Source of the DNA: Burhinus oedicnemus
Lineage: Eukaryota > Chordata > Aves > Charadriiformes > Burhinidae
Direction: 5' to 3'
NCBI GenBank assembly: GCA_008921705.1
Contig: VFFE01009051.1
Span: 3,228,808 to 3,292,807, forward strand
Length of the DNA: 64,000 bases
In this document: in pieces, positions 40,430 to 51,578 of the stretch
Layout: the number at the start of each line of letters is the position of its first letter
How positions within the stretch are numbered: the stretch's first letter is position 1
Made by a program: the position numbers and the translations under genes
Notes under the pieces: generated by a model
Database searches by the model: none
The model's input: the letters and a program-made list of their open reading frames with translations, nothing else
What the model was told of the DNA's origin: nothing

Positions 40430-41912
40430 AATCATAGAATCATAGAATGGTTAGAGTAGGAAGGGACCTTAAAGATCATCTAGTTCCAACCCCCCTGCCA
40501 TAGGCAGAGACATCTCCCACTAGACCAGGTTCCTCAAAGCCCCATCCAGCCTGGCCTGGAACACTTCCAGGCATGGAGCTTCCACAACTTCTCTGGGCAA
40601 CCTGTTCCAGCATCTCACCACCCTCACAGCAAAGAATTTCTTCCTAATATCTAATCTAAACCTACCCTTTTTTAGTTTAAAACCATTACTCCTTGTCCTA
40701 CCACTACAGTCCCTGATCAAGAGTCCCTCCCTATCTTTCCTGTAGGCCCTCTTTAGGTACTGGAAGGCTGCTATAAGGTCTCCCCAGAACCTTCTCTCCT
40801 CCAGGCTAAACAACCCCAACTCTCTCAGCCTGTCTTCATAGGAGAGGTGCTCCAGCCCTCTGATCATCTTCGTGGCCTCCTCTGGACCCCCTCCAACAGG
40901 TCCATGTCCTTCTTATACTGGAGACTCCAGAGCTGGACGCAGCACTCCAGATGGGGTCTCACAAGAGCAGAGTAGAGTTGCAGAATCACCTCCCTCAACC
41001 TGCTGGCCACGCTTCTTTTGATACAGCCCAGGATACAGTAGGCTTTCTGGCCTGCGAGTGTACATTGCTGGCTCATGTTGAGATTCCCATCGACCAACAC
41101 CCCCCAAGTCCTTCTCCTCAGGGCTGCTCTCAACCTATTTTCTGCCCAGCCTGTATTTGTGCTTGGGATTGCCCCAACCCGCATGCAGGACCTTGCACTT
41201 GGCCTTGTTGAACTTCATGAGGTTTGCACGGGCCCACCTCTCAAGCCTGTCCAGGTCCCTCTGGATGGCATCCCTTCCCTCCAGCGCGTCGACTGCTCCA
41301 CACAGCTTGGTGTCATTGGCAAACTTGCTGAGGGTGCACTCAATCCCACTGTCCATGTCGCTGACAAAGATGTTAAGCAGCACTGGTCCCAGTACCAGCC
41401 CCTGGGGAATGCTGTTCCTCACTGGTCTCCACTTGGACATAGAGCTGTTGACCGCAACTCTTTTGAGTGCAGCCATCCAGCCAATTCCTTATCCACCAAA
41501 TGGTCCATCTGTCAAATCCATGTCTCTCCAATTTAGAGACCAGGATGTCGTGTGGGACAGTGTCAAATGCCTTGCACAAGTCCAGATAGATGATGTCAGT
41601 TGTTCTTCCCTTACCCACCAATGCTGTAAACCCATCGTAGAAGGCCACCAAATTTGTCAGACACAATTTGCCTTTAGCGGAGCCATGTTGGCTGTCACCG
41701 ATCACCTCCTTACTTTCCACGTGCCTTAGCAGAGTTTCCAGGAGGATCTGCTCCATGATTTTGCTGACACAGAGGTGAGACTAACTGGCCTGTAGTTCCC
41801 CGGGACTTCCTTTTTTCCCTTTTTAAAAATGGGGGTTATGTTTCCCTTTTTCCAGTTAGTGGGAACTTCACCGGACTGCCACGACTTCTCAAATATGATG
41901 GAGAGTAGATAG
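40430..41912 (-). mobile_element. CR1 LINE, long 5'-truncated copy 4
   Basis: This is the longest CR1 here, about 1.48 kb on the minus strand. The 3' end at 40430 shows two ATTCTATG octamers and the CCTTCCTACTCTAACC equivalent of the usual CCTTCCAACC box. Upstream lies most of the RT domain and the ORF2 C-terminus. The 5' limit falls near 41912, next to a (GATA)3 run at 41906-41917. Its residues ([31 protein letters not shown]) match the common avian CR1 type of copies 2 and 3. It is GC-rich relative to its flanks. Confidence 0.95.
40520..41905 (-). pseudogene. CR1 ORF2 reverse transcriptase remnant
   Basis: Decayed coding region of CR1 copy 4, in minus-strand order. 41905-41780: [13 protein letters not shown] and [13 protein letters not shown], the start of the RT domain. 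41756-41480: [20 protein letters not shown], a recognisable RT block. 41476-41135: [18 protein letters not shown], corresponding to the RT catalytic FADD box. 41184-40864: [13 protein letters not shown] and [14 protein letters not shown]. 40867-40520: LRELGLFSLEERR and [12 protein letters not shown]. These blocks lie in different frames, so several frameshifts have accumulated. The catalytic FADD reads FAND here (codons at about 41311-41324), which removes one of the metal-binding aspartates. Endonuclease and ORF1 regions are absent. The copy cannot be active. Confidence 0.93.
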
Positions 41913-42660
41913 ATAGATGCATCTGTACAGCCTGGCCTAACAAAGGGCTCTTTCAAGTGTGTGACAGCAGTCATAGATAAGGTTTCTAGAAGGGAATGGG
42001 GTCAGATACATTAGATCAGCTTTGCTCTCAGCAAGGTGGAACCACCCTCTCTAGGCAGTTACTACGGAGTATACCGGTGCTACATAAAGGAGAGACTGTG
42101 CAGGGTAGGCAAAGGCCTACCTGCACGTGATCAATCACACTTTTGAGAGAAACTTATTTTACAACAGCAAGTTGGAGGGAGTGGAGAAGGGCAAAGGACA
42201 ATATATTTCTGTAGAGCAAAAAGTGAAGTTTTCAGACTTTCTTAAGTAAAAGCTCGAAGGTTATTTTGTTTTTTCCTTCATTTAAAAAAAAAAAAAAAGT
42301 TAAACCAGACTTCAATAATACAAAGCAAAAAAGCAAAACCACAGCAGTGAATACAGGAAAATGAGAGCTATTTCTATCACACTAACCTAAAGTGACTTGA
42401 GTGGTATGACATGTTCTTCCAGTGCATCGCTAAGGCAGGAATAAAAAGCTTATTTCAAATTCAGTCTGGAAATAAGAGGAAAATGCTTTCAGTTACATTT
42501 TGGTCTTGTCCAGAACAGTTCTGTTGGCATTCAGGTTGCATCCACAATTTTTAAGATATGGGGTACCTCCCGTCACTTGTTCGGATGCATTTCAGCCCGG
42601 ATTGCAGCAATAAGGTCAAGAGAAGTTTAGAATTTATTACAGAGGAAAGATTGCTGCTGT
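41913..42660. other. Non-coding unique sequence with A15 run
   Basis: No gene recognised. A homopolymer of 15 A lies at 42284-42298. Otherwise AT-rich unique DNA. Confidence 0.6.
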
Positions 42661-42960
42661 GGGACCTCTCTGGCATCGAGCCCCGGAGAGCAGAAAGCAG
42701 CCCCCCATAACTGCTGGTCTACACAATCTCCATTGTTCTCTCAGGTTTCACAGCTGCAAAGGTTGCTTCCTCTTCCAGAAAGCAAGAGCTCTCCTCCCTG
42801 CAAAGCTGCACAGCAGCTCCGTGGCAGGAAGGATTTTTCTCTTTCTGTCTCATTTCAGGGGGGGCGGGGTGATGCTGACCTTGTACGCTCTTCACTGCTT
42901 ATATCGCCCTGCCCCAGAATCAATTAACTTGGCCTTAATAGCCCAGAGGGTCTCAGGTGG
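42661..42960 (+). other. GC-rich block with strong acceptor-like site
   Basis: Hand counting gives about 162 G+C in 300 bases (54%), well above the flanks, and this is not a recognised repeat. At 42831-42858 a long pyrimidine tract ends in CATTTCAG, an excellent 3' splice-site match, followed by GGGGGGCGGGG. A weak donor (CTCAG then GTGGCT) at 42956/42957 would close a 98-nt exon. GATA words (TTGATAAGG, TTGATAAAA) lie just downstream. An open frame of about 114 codons runs through 42659-43003 on the plus strand without a recognised domain. It could be a non-coding exon, an enhancer or a diverged exon. Confidence 0.3.
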
Positions 42961-43465
42961 CTGGAGCTTGATAAGGCATTTCCTCTCTGTGTGCTACTCT
43001 TGATAAAAATTACTTGAAGGATACACCTCCTAAATTATTTAATCTTTTTTTATTTAATGTAAAAACAACTTTTGCCTTATATATAAGAGTTTGAAGTTAG
43101 GCCAAGAACATACAAATTAAATATTCTAAAGCCCTGTTTAATTGATTAACTGTGTTCCTCGGAGACACTCTTGCTAGTTCCTATCTAAGAGGAGCCTTCA
43201 CCTAACAGTTTTCTTTAATGGAGGGAGCTTAGGCTAAACATGTTTCCCAAAGTTTTTAGTAACTTGATCCCTTTCTACACTGGAATTCCCCCAAGCCTCC
43301 TAGCAGGAGTCATCCACAATTCCCAGCTGATGACAGTCTGAAAGGCGGGATATTTGTGGCATAAGGAAACTACAGTTTGAACAAATCCTTGGAGTTTAAA
43401 AAGGCATATATCCATGCTATAAAATGGGAGCTGTAGACCTGGTATCTTAACACCCTGCTATGGCG

Positions 43466-43481
43466 TAGTGCCATCTCGTGG
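43466..43481 (-). promoter_or_regulatory. CTCF-like motif
   Basis: The minus strand reads CCACGAGATGGCACTA, the best match in the window to the CTCF core (CCASYAGRKGGCRSY), with one core mismatch. It contains a CpG and lies about 500 bp downstream of the GC-rich block at 42661. Occupancy is unknown. Confidence 0.5.
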
Positions 43482-44749
43482 ACACCAGCGGTTTCTAGCA
43501 GAAAGCAGAGGAGGCAAGGAAGGTGGGAAGGAGGACAGAGAGAGAATAGGTCGTTTCAGAAAAGAAACTAAACCCCGTTTCATCTGCTGTGTTCCTGATG
43601 TAGTAGAGCATTCAGAGCAACTTACAGGCATCCGATTACTTAATTACCATTGCATATGTTTACCGTTGAGTGCCTTCATGGGCTTTTCGGGCAGTATGTA
43701 AGTGAAATCTGGGTGTGATCACTCCAGAAAGCTCAAACATAAAACACGTGAAGATTTGGCCCAAAATTTGAAGTTTAATCAAGACTAACTCTAAGTAACA
43801 AAGGCAGTAAAAAAAAATACTAAAATAAAAGAGATCTAAGAGGTTAATATAGTCCTTCCATACAATTACTATTGTTTATTAATATTTGTGCATCCTTTTT
43901 CATATTTAATGCAGTTAAAAATAACTAATTTACCCACAAAACATCTCTGTCAGCTAGGTACCAGAAAAACCTAGAAAAAAATTATTTGTTTCACTTCACA
44001 AATTTGGCGGTCTGAGAAAGACAATGTCATTGGTTTTTTTCTGATGAAGTGATTTCGTATTATTTCCAAACAATCCTATTCCACTCCAAAGGGAAGTGAA
44101 ACAATTTTGATTTATAATGATTTCAAATCACAGACTTTCATTGGAAGGCTAATCTGTCATGCTTCTGAATTCCCACTTTGGTATTATTTTGTCAGTCCAG
44201 TAAGCTTTTAGTTGCTATATTTCCCAAAATAAATGCATCGCTAACCAGCAACTACTAAACCAGCAGCCTGTCTGAACCTAACCTTTTGCAAAAGTCTTAA
44301 AAAAATGTTATCCAGATTAAGAACTACTTTGTTTTCCTAGGCAGATCACAATCTCCTCTGCTTTGCTTAATTTTTTTTCTGACATGACTGGAAACTCTTT
44401 TACTAAAGAAAATGTACCTGCCTTTATTAGATTAGGATTTGGCAGCAAACTCTGAAATATTGTAGTCTGTCATATCAGATGACACCAGGGTTTAAAACTT
44501 TTCACATTCCTTTAGTTACACATTCTAGTACAGCTCTGCACAAATTCTCACATCCAAATTTTAAAAAAGCCTCATTTTTGCTTTCTGCCTGATGCTGAAT
44601 GAGCACAAAGAACTCCGGCATTTTATTTTGTTGGAAAAACTCAGTTGTTTTTAGAGTAGAAAAAATTAACTTGGCTTATTTCCATCATGGATGTATGTGT
44701 TGCAATAAAATTCACTTTCTTAAGAGAAGGTGCCCACACTCCCCATAAA

Positions 44750-44830
44750 ATGCAGGAAGTTTAGGCATTCAAACTAGCAAATTTAATGGACTGACACCTA
44801 GGCTACCAGTAAAAGATGCCAAAAAAATGA
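44750..44830 (+). mobile_element. Possible ancient amniote repeat remnant
   Basis: GAAGTTTAGGCATTCAAACT, then AATTTAATGGACTGACACCT and AGGCTACCAGTAAAAGATGC share word order with the old 'gtttaggcatctaaatta...' repeat type. Weak. Confidence 0.25.
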
Positions 44831-47800
44831 GAGGACCTGATATTTGCCACCCATAAGCAGTTAGGGGTCTATCCTTATTTGGGATTCTCAGCTACTGGCT
44901 GTCTTCTATAGGGATTCAAATCTGCTCTAGGGAAGAGCTCCAACTACTGTGTTTGGGAGGGGGAGGGCACACAGAAAAACTTTACATGTCTTGTTCCTAC
45001 CTGTCTTTTGCATAGATGGATCCAGACCCAGTTGCCATTCAAATAAAAATAAAAATCACAAACCTACAGCCCTTCACATAACACTTCCAAGATTCCTTAA
45101 TCTACCAATAGTTTCATTTCAAGCTGGTTTTGTGAACATTCCTTATAAATAAACTAAGTTCTTTAATTTCTGACAAAAATACAGACTTGAGAAGGTTTTT
45201 TTCTCATTTTTAAAATGGAAAGATGTGCTTGTCAGACACAGTAAGATTTTAAAATGCTACTACAATCTTAGAATATATAGCTGACGTTGACAGAATGTTT
45301 TATGATGTGATCTCTCTCTCCTACTTCCAGCTAAGATTAATAAAGTCCGCACCTCCCCTTTGGCCTCCAGATCTTATTCCAGCAGGAAATCACACTATAA
45401 AGTAAGTGATCCTGCCAGATACTTCATAGATTCTCGTTAACAGTGAAAGTGGCAGGCATGTTCCATCACAGATCTTTCCAAATGCATTGAAGTGAAACAG
45501 GAAAAAAAATAGGTGCGATCACCTACATATGTAAGTATCGTCTGTTGTTATAATTACTATCTTTTATTTCTAGACAATAAACACGTAAGAATTTGGTTTA
45601 CCCTAAAGTTTTTAGGAGTTTCTTTTGTATGCTTATTCCTGTATTACTGCAGCCAAATAACTTAAATCATTTCATTAAGACCTGTATTTTAAAATATCAT
45701 CCTAATATATATGAGGAAATACTTTACACAGATCAATTTCTGAGCATTATTATGCTGTACAGTACAATGTACAGTGCATTTCTCTGAAATGCACCTAATT
45801 CCACAAATATTAACATAATTAACATAATGTTTTTAAAAAGAAATCTAGAGGGGGGAAAAAAAGCCCAAGTGGAGTAAACCAGAAAAATTTTACCAGAGGT
45901 GAGCCAAAGTGCTTGAGGGACTCTTTTAACCAGTTCTCTTCTATTCAGGCAGGGTCTGTATTCAATGCCATGTGTGACTGTCAATTTTAAGCATGGTATG
46001 ACAATGCAGCCATGTGTTCAATCAACTTCTAGCATTACTCTGGAAAGTGATCTCAAATCCGTATTTTGTAGGCTTTTTGTCCTTTTTCAAACAGTAACGT
46101 TTCCAGGATATAACTGATTTATTGTTCTATACTGCGAGTTATTATTCTAGATTTCCAAGGGGAAAGGACTTGTATTTTTGCCTTAAGATTGCTCTAAGAA
46201 AACACCTGCATTTAGAATAAGAAATTTTATAGAGCTATGAGATATTGTCCAGGGTACAAGTGGAAATATTAAGAGTTATTTCCCATCTGAGGCTGAAATT
46301 AATATATTTTAAATTTCTTCTTTGCTTTTGCACACATGGAATATGTTTAATATAATTCTCAATGCCTGTAGACTTCTTTAAAGCCTAACTGAGATAAATT
46401 TACTGTCAGAAGAAGGAACTGTGTATTCACACAGGAGTAATTACTTTTAGCCTTATTCCACATTTTAGCCTGAAACCTAGTGAGCATTTTTTTTACCACC
46501 ACAGAGAATCTGACATGAAGAAAACTCCTCTAATTGTAATCCCATAACCTTTAACTTTAACTTAACTCTAGCTGTTATTATGATTACGCTCTAAAAAGAA
46601 CTGCTGGAAGATCAATTGTGAATGGCACCAGAAAAATAAAATTCTTTTACTTCACTTCATACGCTATAGCAACATAGATGAGATTTGATCAACTAGCCAA
46701 GTTCAGCAAAAGATGTGGATATCTGGATATCCACCAACGCTGTCTAGCATGTTTTCTCAAGCCAAATTTAGTACTAAGTAGCAGCGTCCAACATAACGGC
46801 TCAGTCCTGCTCCCATGACAAGACTTCTGTCAGGCAAATGCACTTGAGGTCCAAGAGGCTGGCTACAGTCTTTTAGATTCCAACGCAACAGAGCCACATA
46901 GCCAGTTCTACACTTCCATGCACACCTAGAAATCACAGCTGAGCCATAGTGCACCTCATTTTTGACAGGGCAACATATTTTAGTAACAGTATAACAAAAT
47001 AGTCTGTAGTTTTATAGAGCTTTACAAAGGATAGGGAAGGATTGTGGTGCAGAATAACCACGTTCTCCTAATGGTAGTTGTCCTCACCTAATTTTTCAGA
47101 TTTGAGATAAGAACATGTTATGGAATTTTGATAGATTTTTGCGTTATTTAAAATAAATATTCGCAGATAAGATACACCTCGCATTTTAGCAATGTTACAA
47201 AAGTAATTCTGCCTAGAGGTCTTCACTGTTTTATAGATTCCACCCACACTTAACCGTCAGGTGTTCTTCTGACTAGCTTTCGATACAAGCAGATACTGCC
47301 TTTTTGGTCTAGACCTTTAACCTCTGAAACAAATTATGCTGTTTACATGCTTAAAGCTCCTTCAAACTAAGTATAGTAAATATGCAACATCCTTCAACAT
47401 AATCACAAATTATTTCTTATGATTACTAGACTACACAATACGAAAAATAGATATTTCTATAGAAACAGGGTTATTATTTGCTGTGACTGACTTTAAGCCT
47501 GATAGCTTTGGCTAATAGACAGGACATTCATTCATGCCGGAACTCTTCCCCCTCGGGGTCAGAAGCAAATACAGTGGGGCACTGTCACTCTGATTCTGCT
47601 TACAGGTTTCGGAGTAATCTGCAGTGCAATTTGCAAAATATACCATTTTTATTACTGAAGCCTATGGACCATTTTTCAGGAATAATTTAGTTCAGTTTCT
47701 TTTTTTCTGAATGTCATTGACTGAGGTTATTCCTCCTTTGTTACAACTGATTGTCATTGTATGGAAATCTTAGATTCTTGATCTTAAAAATTTTCTGTTG

Positions 47801-48501
47801 CATTGCTGTGAAAACAGATCATTCTGTTATTCTTTGGTGCATAATTTATATTCATTATCTTCCTAACTTGCCTGCTTAAATCTGTACTGTACTAACATGT
47901 TTTCTGGTTTTATACTTCAATTTATATACCAACAGCATTTTAAACCCCAAGATTGTTCTATGTAATATCCAATTACAACAGCATTACAGCCAGGAAACGA
48001 AGTAAATAATATTGAATAAGCTCAGAACTCCTGTTTGAGCTACATCTGTGAAACACAATTGTATGTATCTGTCTGTGGCAATGAGAGAATAAGACACCTT
48101 GTAAATGTTTACAGTTACCATTTTAGTGTCTAAGTTTGATTTCTCTGTTAAATACCGCTGGCTTTCTCTTGCTTTTATAAAGGAGCCCTGCTTCACAGAA
48201 AATAGAAAAATAGCAAAACCAAGCAGGACAGTAAATTCATCTCAGGGTTCTGCTGACATCAGAAACCACTCAAGTGTTGCTCGAGAGACTCTTCATGTAT
48301 TTATAACCCTGTAGTTTACAGTTTCCTTCCATTTAGTCTGTACATGGGTGACCTACCAAATGTATGCATGACAGCCAATATGGATCCCTTACATGCCGAC
48401 TGTGAGCTGTCTGATGTTAGGACCCACACTCCAATCAGGTTTGAAAATCTCCTGGACAAAAACATTTCTCATGTAGCAAAAACTATAGGAGCTGCCTGCT
48501 A

Positions 48502-49242
48502 AATCACAGAATCACTGGGGTTGGAAGGGACTTTTGGAGATCATCTAGTCCAACTCCCCTGCCAGAGCAGGGTCACCCAGAGCAGGTTGCACAGGATGGC
48601 ATCCAGGGGGCTTTGGAATGTCTCCAGAGTCGGAAACTCCACCACCTCTCTGGGCAGCCTGTTCCAGTGCTCTGACACCCTCAAAGTAAAGAAGTTCCTC
48701 CTCATATTCAGATGGAACTTCCTATGGTCAAGTCTGTGCCCGTTACCTCTTGTCCTATCACTGGGCACCACTGAAAAAGATTGGTCCCATCCTCCCAGCA
48801 CCCTCCCTTTAAGTATTTATAAGGACTAATAAGATTCCACCCTCAGTCTTCTCTTTTCCAGACTAAAAAGACCCAAGTACCTCAGCCTTTCCTCATAAGA
48901 AAGATGCTCCAGTCCCCTAATCATCTTTGTAGCCCTCTGCTGTACCCTCTCCAGCAGTTCCCTGTCCTTCTTGAACCGGGAAGCCCAGAACTGGACATAG
49001 TACTCCAGATGCGGCCTCACCAGGGCAGAGTAGAGGGGGAGGACAACCTCCCTCGACCCGCTTGCCACACTCCTCTTGATGCACCCCAGGATGCCATTGG
49101 CCTTCTTGGCCACAAGGGCACATCGCTGGCCCATGGTCATCCTGTTGTCCACCAGGACTCCCAGGTCCCTTTCCACCGAGCTGCTTTCCAGCAGGTCAGC
49201 CCCTAACCTGTACTGGTGCATGGGGTTATTCCTCCCCAGGTG
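48502..49242 (-). mobile_element. CR1 LINE, 5'-truncated copy 5
   Basis: The minus strand ends at 48502 with the CR1 3' signature (CCTTCCAACCCC, then ATTCTGTGATTT). Protein words are [55 protein letters not shown] and [18 protein letters not shown]. The first block is open from 49221 to about 48826. The C-terminal block (48801-48541) is in another frame, so at least one frameshift is present. It is the same subfamily as copy 1. Homology continues some 25 bases further 5' than in copy 1 (through codons for the GRNNP motif) and ends near 49242. Confidence 0.95.
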
Positions 49243-50389
49243 TTATCCATAAGAACAAAACTACTGGAAAGTGAGGCTGACAAGGTAAAAGTAACTTCAG
49301 AGTGACTTCAGAGATGAGAAGAACATTTAGTTTTTGCACAAACAGTGCTGGTTTTGCTTTATTAATGTTCTTTGTTGATAGATTTCTGCTGAGCCCCAAG
49401 GCAGAACTTTTTGGGCCATGTACTCAGACTTCCCTCAAAGCCAAGTGAAGGCATCATTTAATGAGAGATGCTGCACAGCCGCTACCTGCTCAGGTGATGT
49501 TAAGTAATGTTATGACAGTGTTTACAGTCGCCTTGTTCTCCTCCCACTGATTCCATGGATGTCCTTTCTACCCTTTTTTCATCATTCTGAGTAGTTTCTG
49601 CCTTTTTTGAAAGCCATTACCAGAAAGCGCAAGTTTATGTAATGAGACTATTAAAGGTCAATGCATTGGTCCTAACGGCTTTTTGGCAGCACACAGAACA
49701 TGAGGGAAGACACAGCACTCTGCAACTGCAGTGAAACCCATGTATTGGGTTCTTTGGGTAAGAGGAGTGATCTGATTAGCCAGGGATGTTTCTGGCACAC
49801 GTTTGTATGAGCATGCTCCATCAGCATTATAGTCCAATGGTCAAAATCTTCCCTCACTTACATAAAAGTAGAATAATTTTCTAATCTTATCCATAAAATA
49901 GTACAGTATTACTCACATTGAATAAAATCTTCTTCTTAAATGGGCTTGACAGAACAGTTTCTGTTTACACCTCTTCAAAGCTAAGCTAGGGCTTACAGCA
50001 GGAATAAATCAAATGGCACTGGATCATTTTGTACTTTGTTAGGACTAAGATTTTTCTAGTTTGTTCACTATATTAAAACACTGCTTAGTTAAAATAATCC
50101 CACTCCCTTTTAATTGCAGTCAGCTCTCCTGCTTCAAAGCTAGCTTAGTTGCTTTGGATCTTTAAGTTGTATCTAGGTGCCTCTTTGAAAGGCACAAAAT
50201 TACCCAGAAAAAACAAAGACTAAAGCATTATGGTAAGATGTAGATGGCATCTGGGTGCCAAAATTCCAAAACTCGTGTTCTGAAAATCCTATCCCAACAA
50301 AGGAGCTACTGGGGCTAATTTTTTTTTTTCTTTATGTAAATTGTGTTTTTTACGCTGTGAAGAATGAATTAGCATTCCGGGTAAGTGGG
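49243..50389. other. Non-coding sequence with possible old repeat
   Basis: No gene recognised. Between 50152 and 50300, words such as CTAGGTGCCTCTTTGAAAGG, CATCTGGGTGCCAAAATTCC and TCTGAAAATCC recall the old amniote 'taggtgcctaa...tttgaaaatcccacc' repeat, but the match is weak. Confidence 0.45.
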
Positions 50390-50555
50390 AGTTGGAATGA
50401 CTGAGCCTACACCACTCTTGATGTGTGCTCTGAAGCAAGTCATTGCTCTCTCTGCCATCCTTCCTTCAACTGTAAAATGAGCATATTGTTGTACCTTCCT
50501 CAGAGCAAGGATGGAAAAATAACCAGTAATGTAAACATGTAAAAAATGTTGGGAT
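50390..50555 (+). mobile_element. MIR SINE remnant
   Basis: Good word-by-word agreement with MIR on the plus strand: TGTGTGCTCTGAAGCAAGTC ('tgtgaccttgggcaagtc'), ATTGCTCTCTCTGCCATCC ('acttaacctctctgtgcctc'), TTCAACTGTAAAATGAGC ('catctgtaaaatgggg'), TGTACCTTCCTCAGAGC ('agtacctacctcatagg'), and GTAATGTAAACATGTAAAA at the 3' end. MIR is an ancient tRNA-derived SINE found throughout amniotes. The 5' tRNA-like part is poorly preserved. Confidence 0.75.
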
Positions 50556-51540
50556 CCTTAACAATACACTTCTAAGATGAGAAGGGTGATGGGACTGGCA
50601 GCCTTTGGTATACTGGGTTTTTTTTACTACAGTAAAATTAAGAAACTGTCAGAGAAATTACCAGAACATGAAGATAATTTGTTTTTTAGTCTTTCACTAA
50701 ACATTTATCAGTTTCTGCAGGCAGGATTATGGGAGAGTGAACAGCTTTTAGGACTGGGTACCCAAAAGTCCTCCAGCTTTGTCAAGAGATTAATTCAAGG
50801 GGAGACCAGAAGCCTACACCACCAGTGGCAGGACTGTATGCAGGCCAACAGGAGCAAGCACACCACTTGGTTCTGCCTCCAGACTGAAATAATTAAGAAC
50901 TAGTTTATGACTCATCTATAATACACTGTGTCTTCAGCCTGTGCTTCCTTCATAAACAGATGGACTGTAAATATTCATGAAACAAATTTTTCAAAACCAA
51001 CTTGTAACCTCATAACCAAACACTAAATGGATAAACCTCCGTGAAAAGATAACTGAAACAGATCTCTGGGTGTAAGTGTAAGAAATGTAGAACATAACAT
51101 CATAAACCCCGACTAGACATTTTTAGAATGATTTTAGAATTTGAAAGACACTATTAAATGACATAATGGCACTAAATTAACCCAGTTTTGCAATGACATT
51201 TGACAATCCTTACTAAATTGTGCTCTATTGTGCACAGGAGAAGATTTAAAAGATTAGGAGTGCTTGGTTTACAAAAAGATTAAAGAAAATCTGTCCTAAG
51301 AAATATAGATAGCATATTTTTACATTTATTTTTCTTCATAAGGCATGAACAAATGGACATTCATAATTATGAGAGACTAACATATGCCTGTAATGTTTGT
51401 GTTGACCTGTAAATTCAATTCTGTGACCATTATTTTGTCTGAAAATCTTCTAATTTTGTTCCTTCTTTCCTTTTTAATTTTTCTGCTTTGAAGTAAATAC
51501 ACATTGAATGGTAAAGTCTTTCCATTCAGCAAGAACACTA

Positions 51541-51578
51541 TTAATGAGAAATATGATGAAATATTAATGAGAAATATG
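51541..51578 (+). repeat. Tandem duplication, period 23 bp
   Basis: TTAATGAGAAATATG occurs at 51541 and again at 51564, separated by ATGAAATA. The 15-bp words are identical. Confidence 0.85.

Larger units (their letters stand above)
42961..48501. other. Non-coding AT-rich unique sequence
   Basis: No recognisable gene. It contains a CTCF-like motif at 43466 and a possible old repeat remnant at 44750-44830. The remainder is unique AT-rich DNA. Confidence 0.55.

Noticed and set aside
40951..41729. Plus-strand open frames of up to 190 codons
   Set aside because: They lie antisense to the CR1 RT region and read as its reverse complement, with no independent support.
48904..49206. Plus-strand open frame of 100 codons
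   Set aside because: It is antisense to CR1 copy 5. A near-identical antisense frame exists in copy 1, confirming repeat origin.
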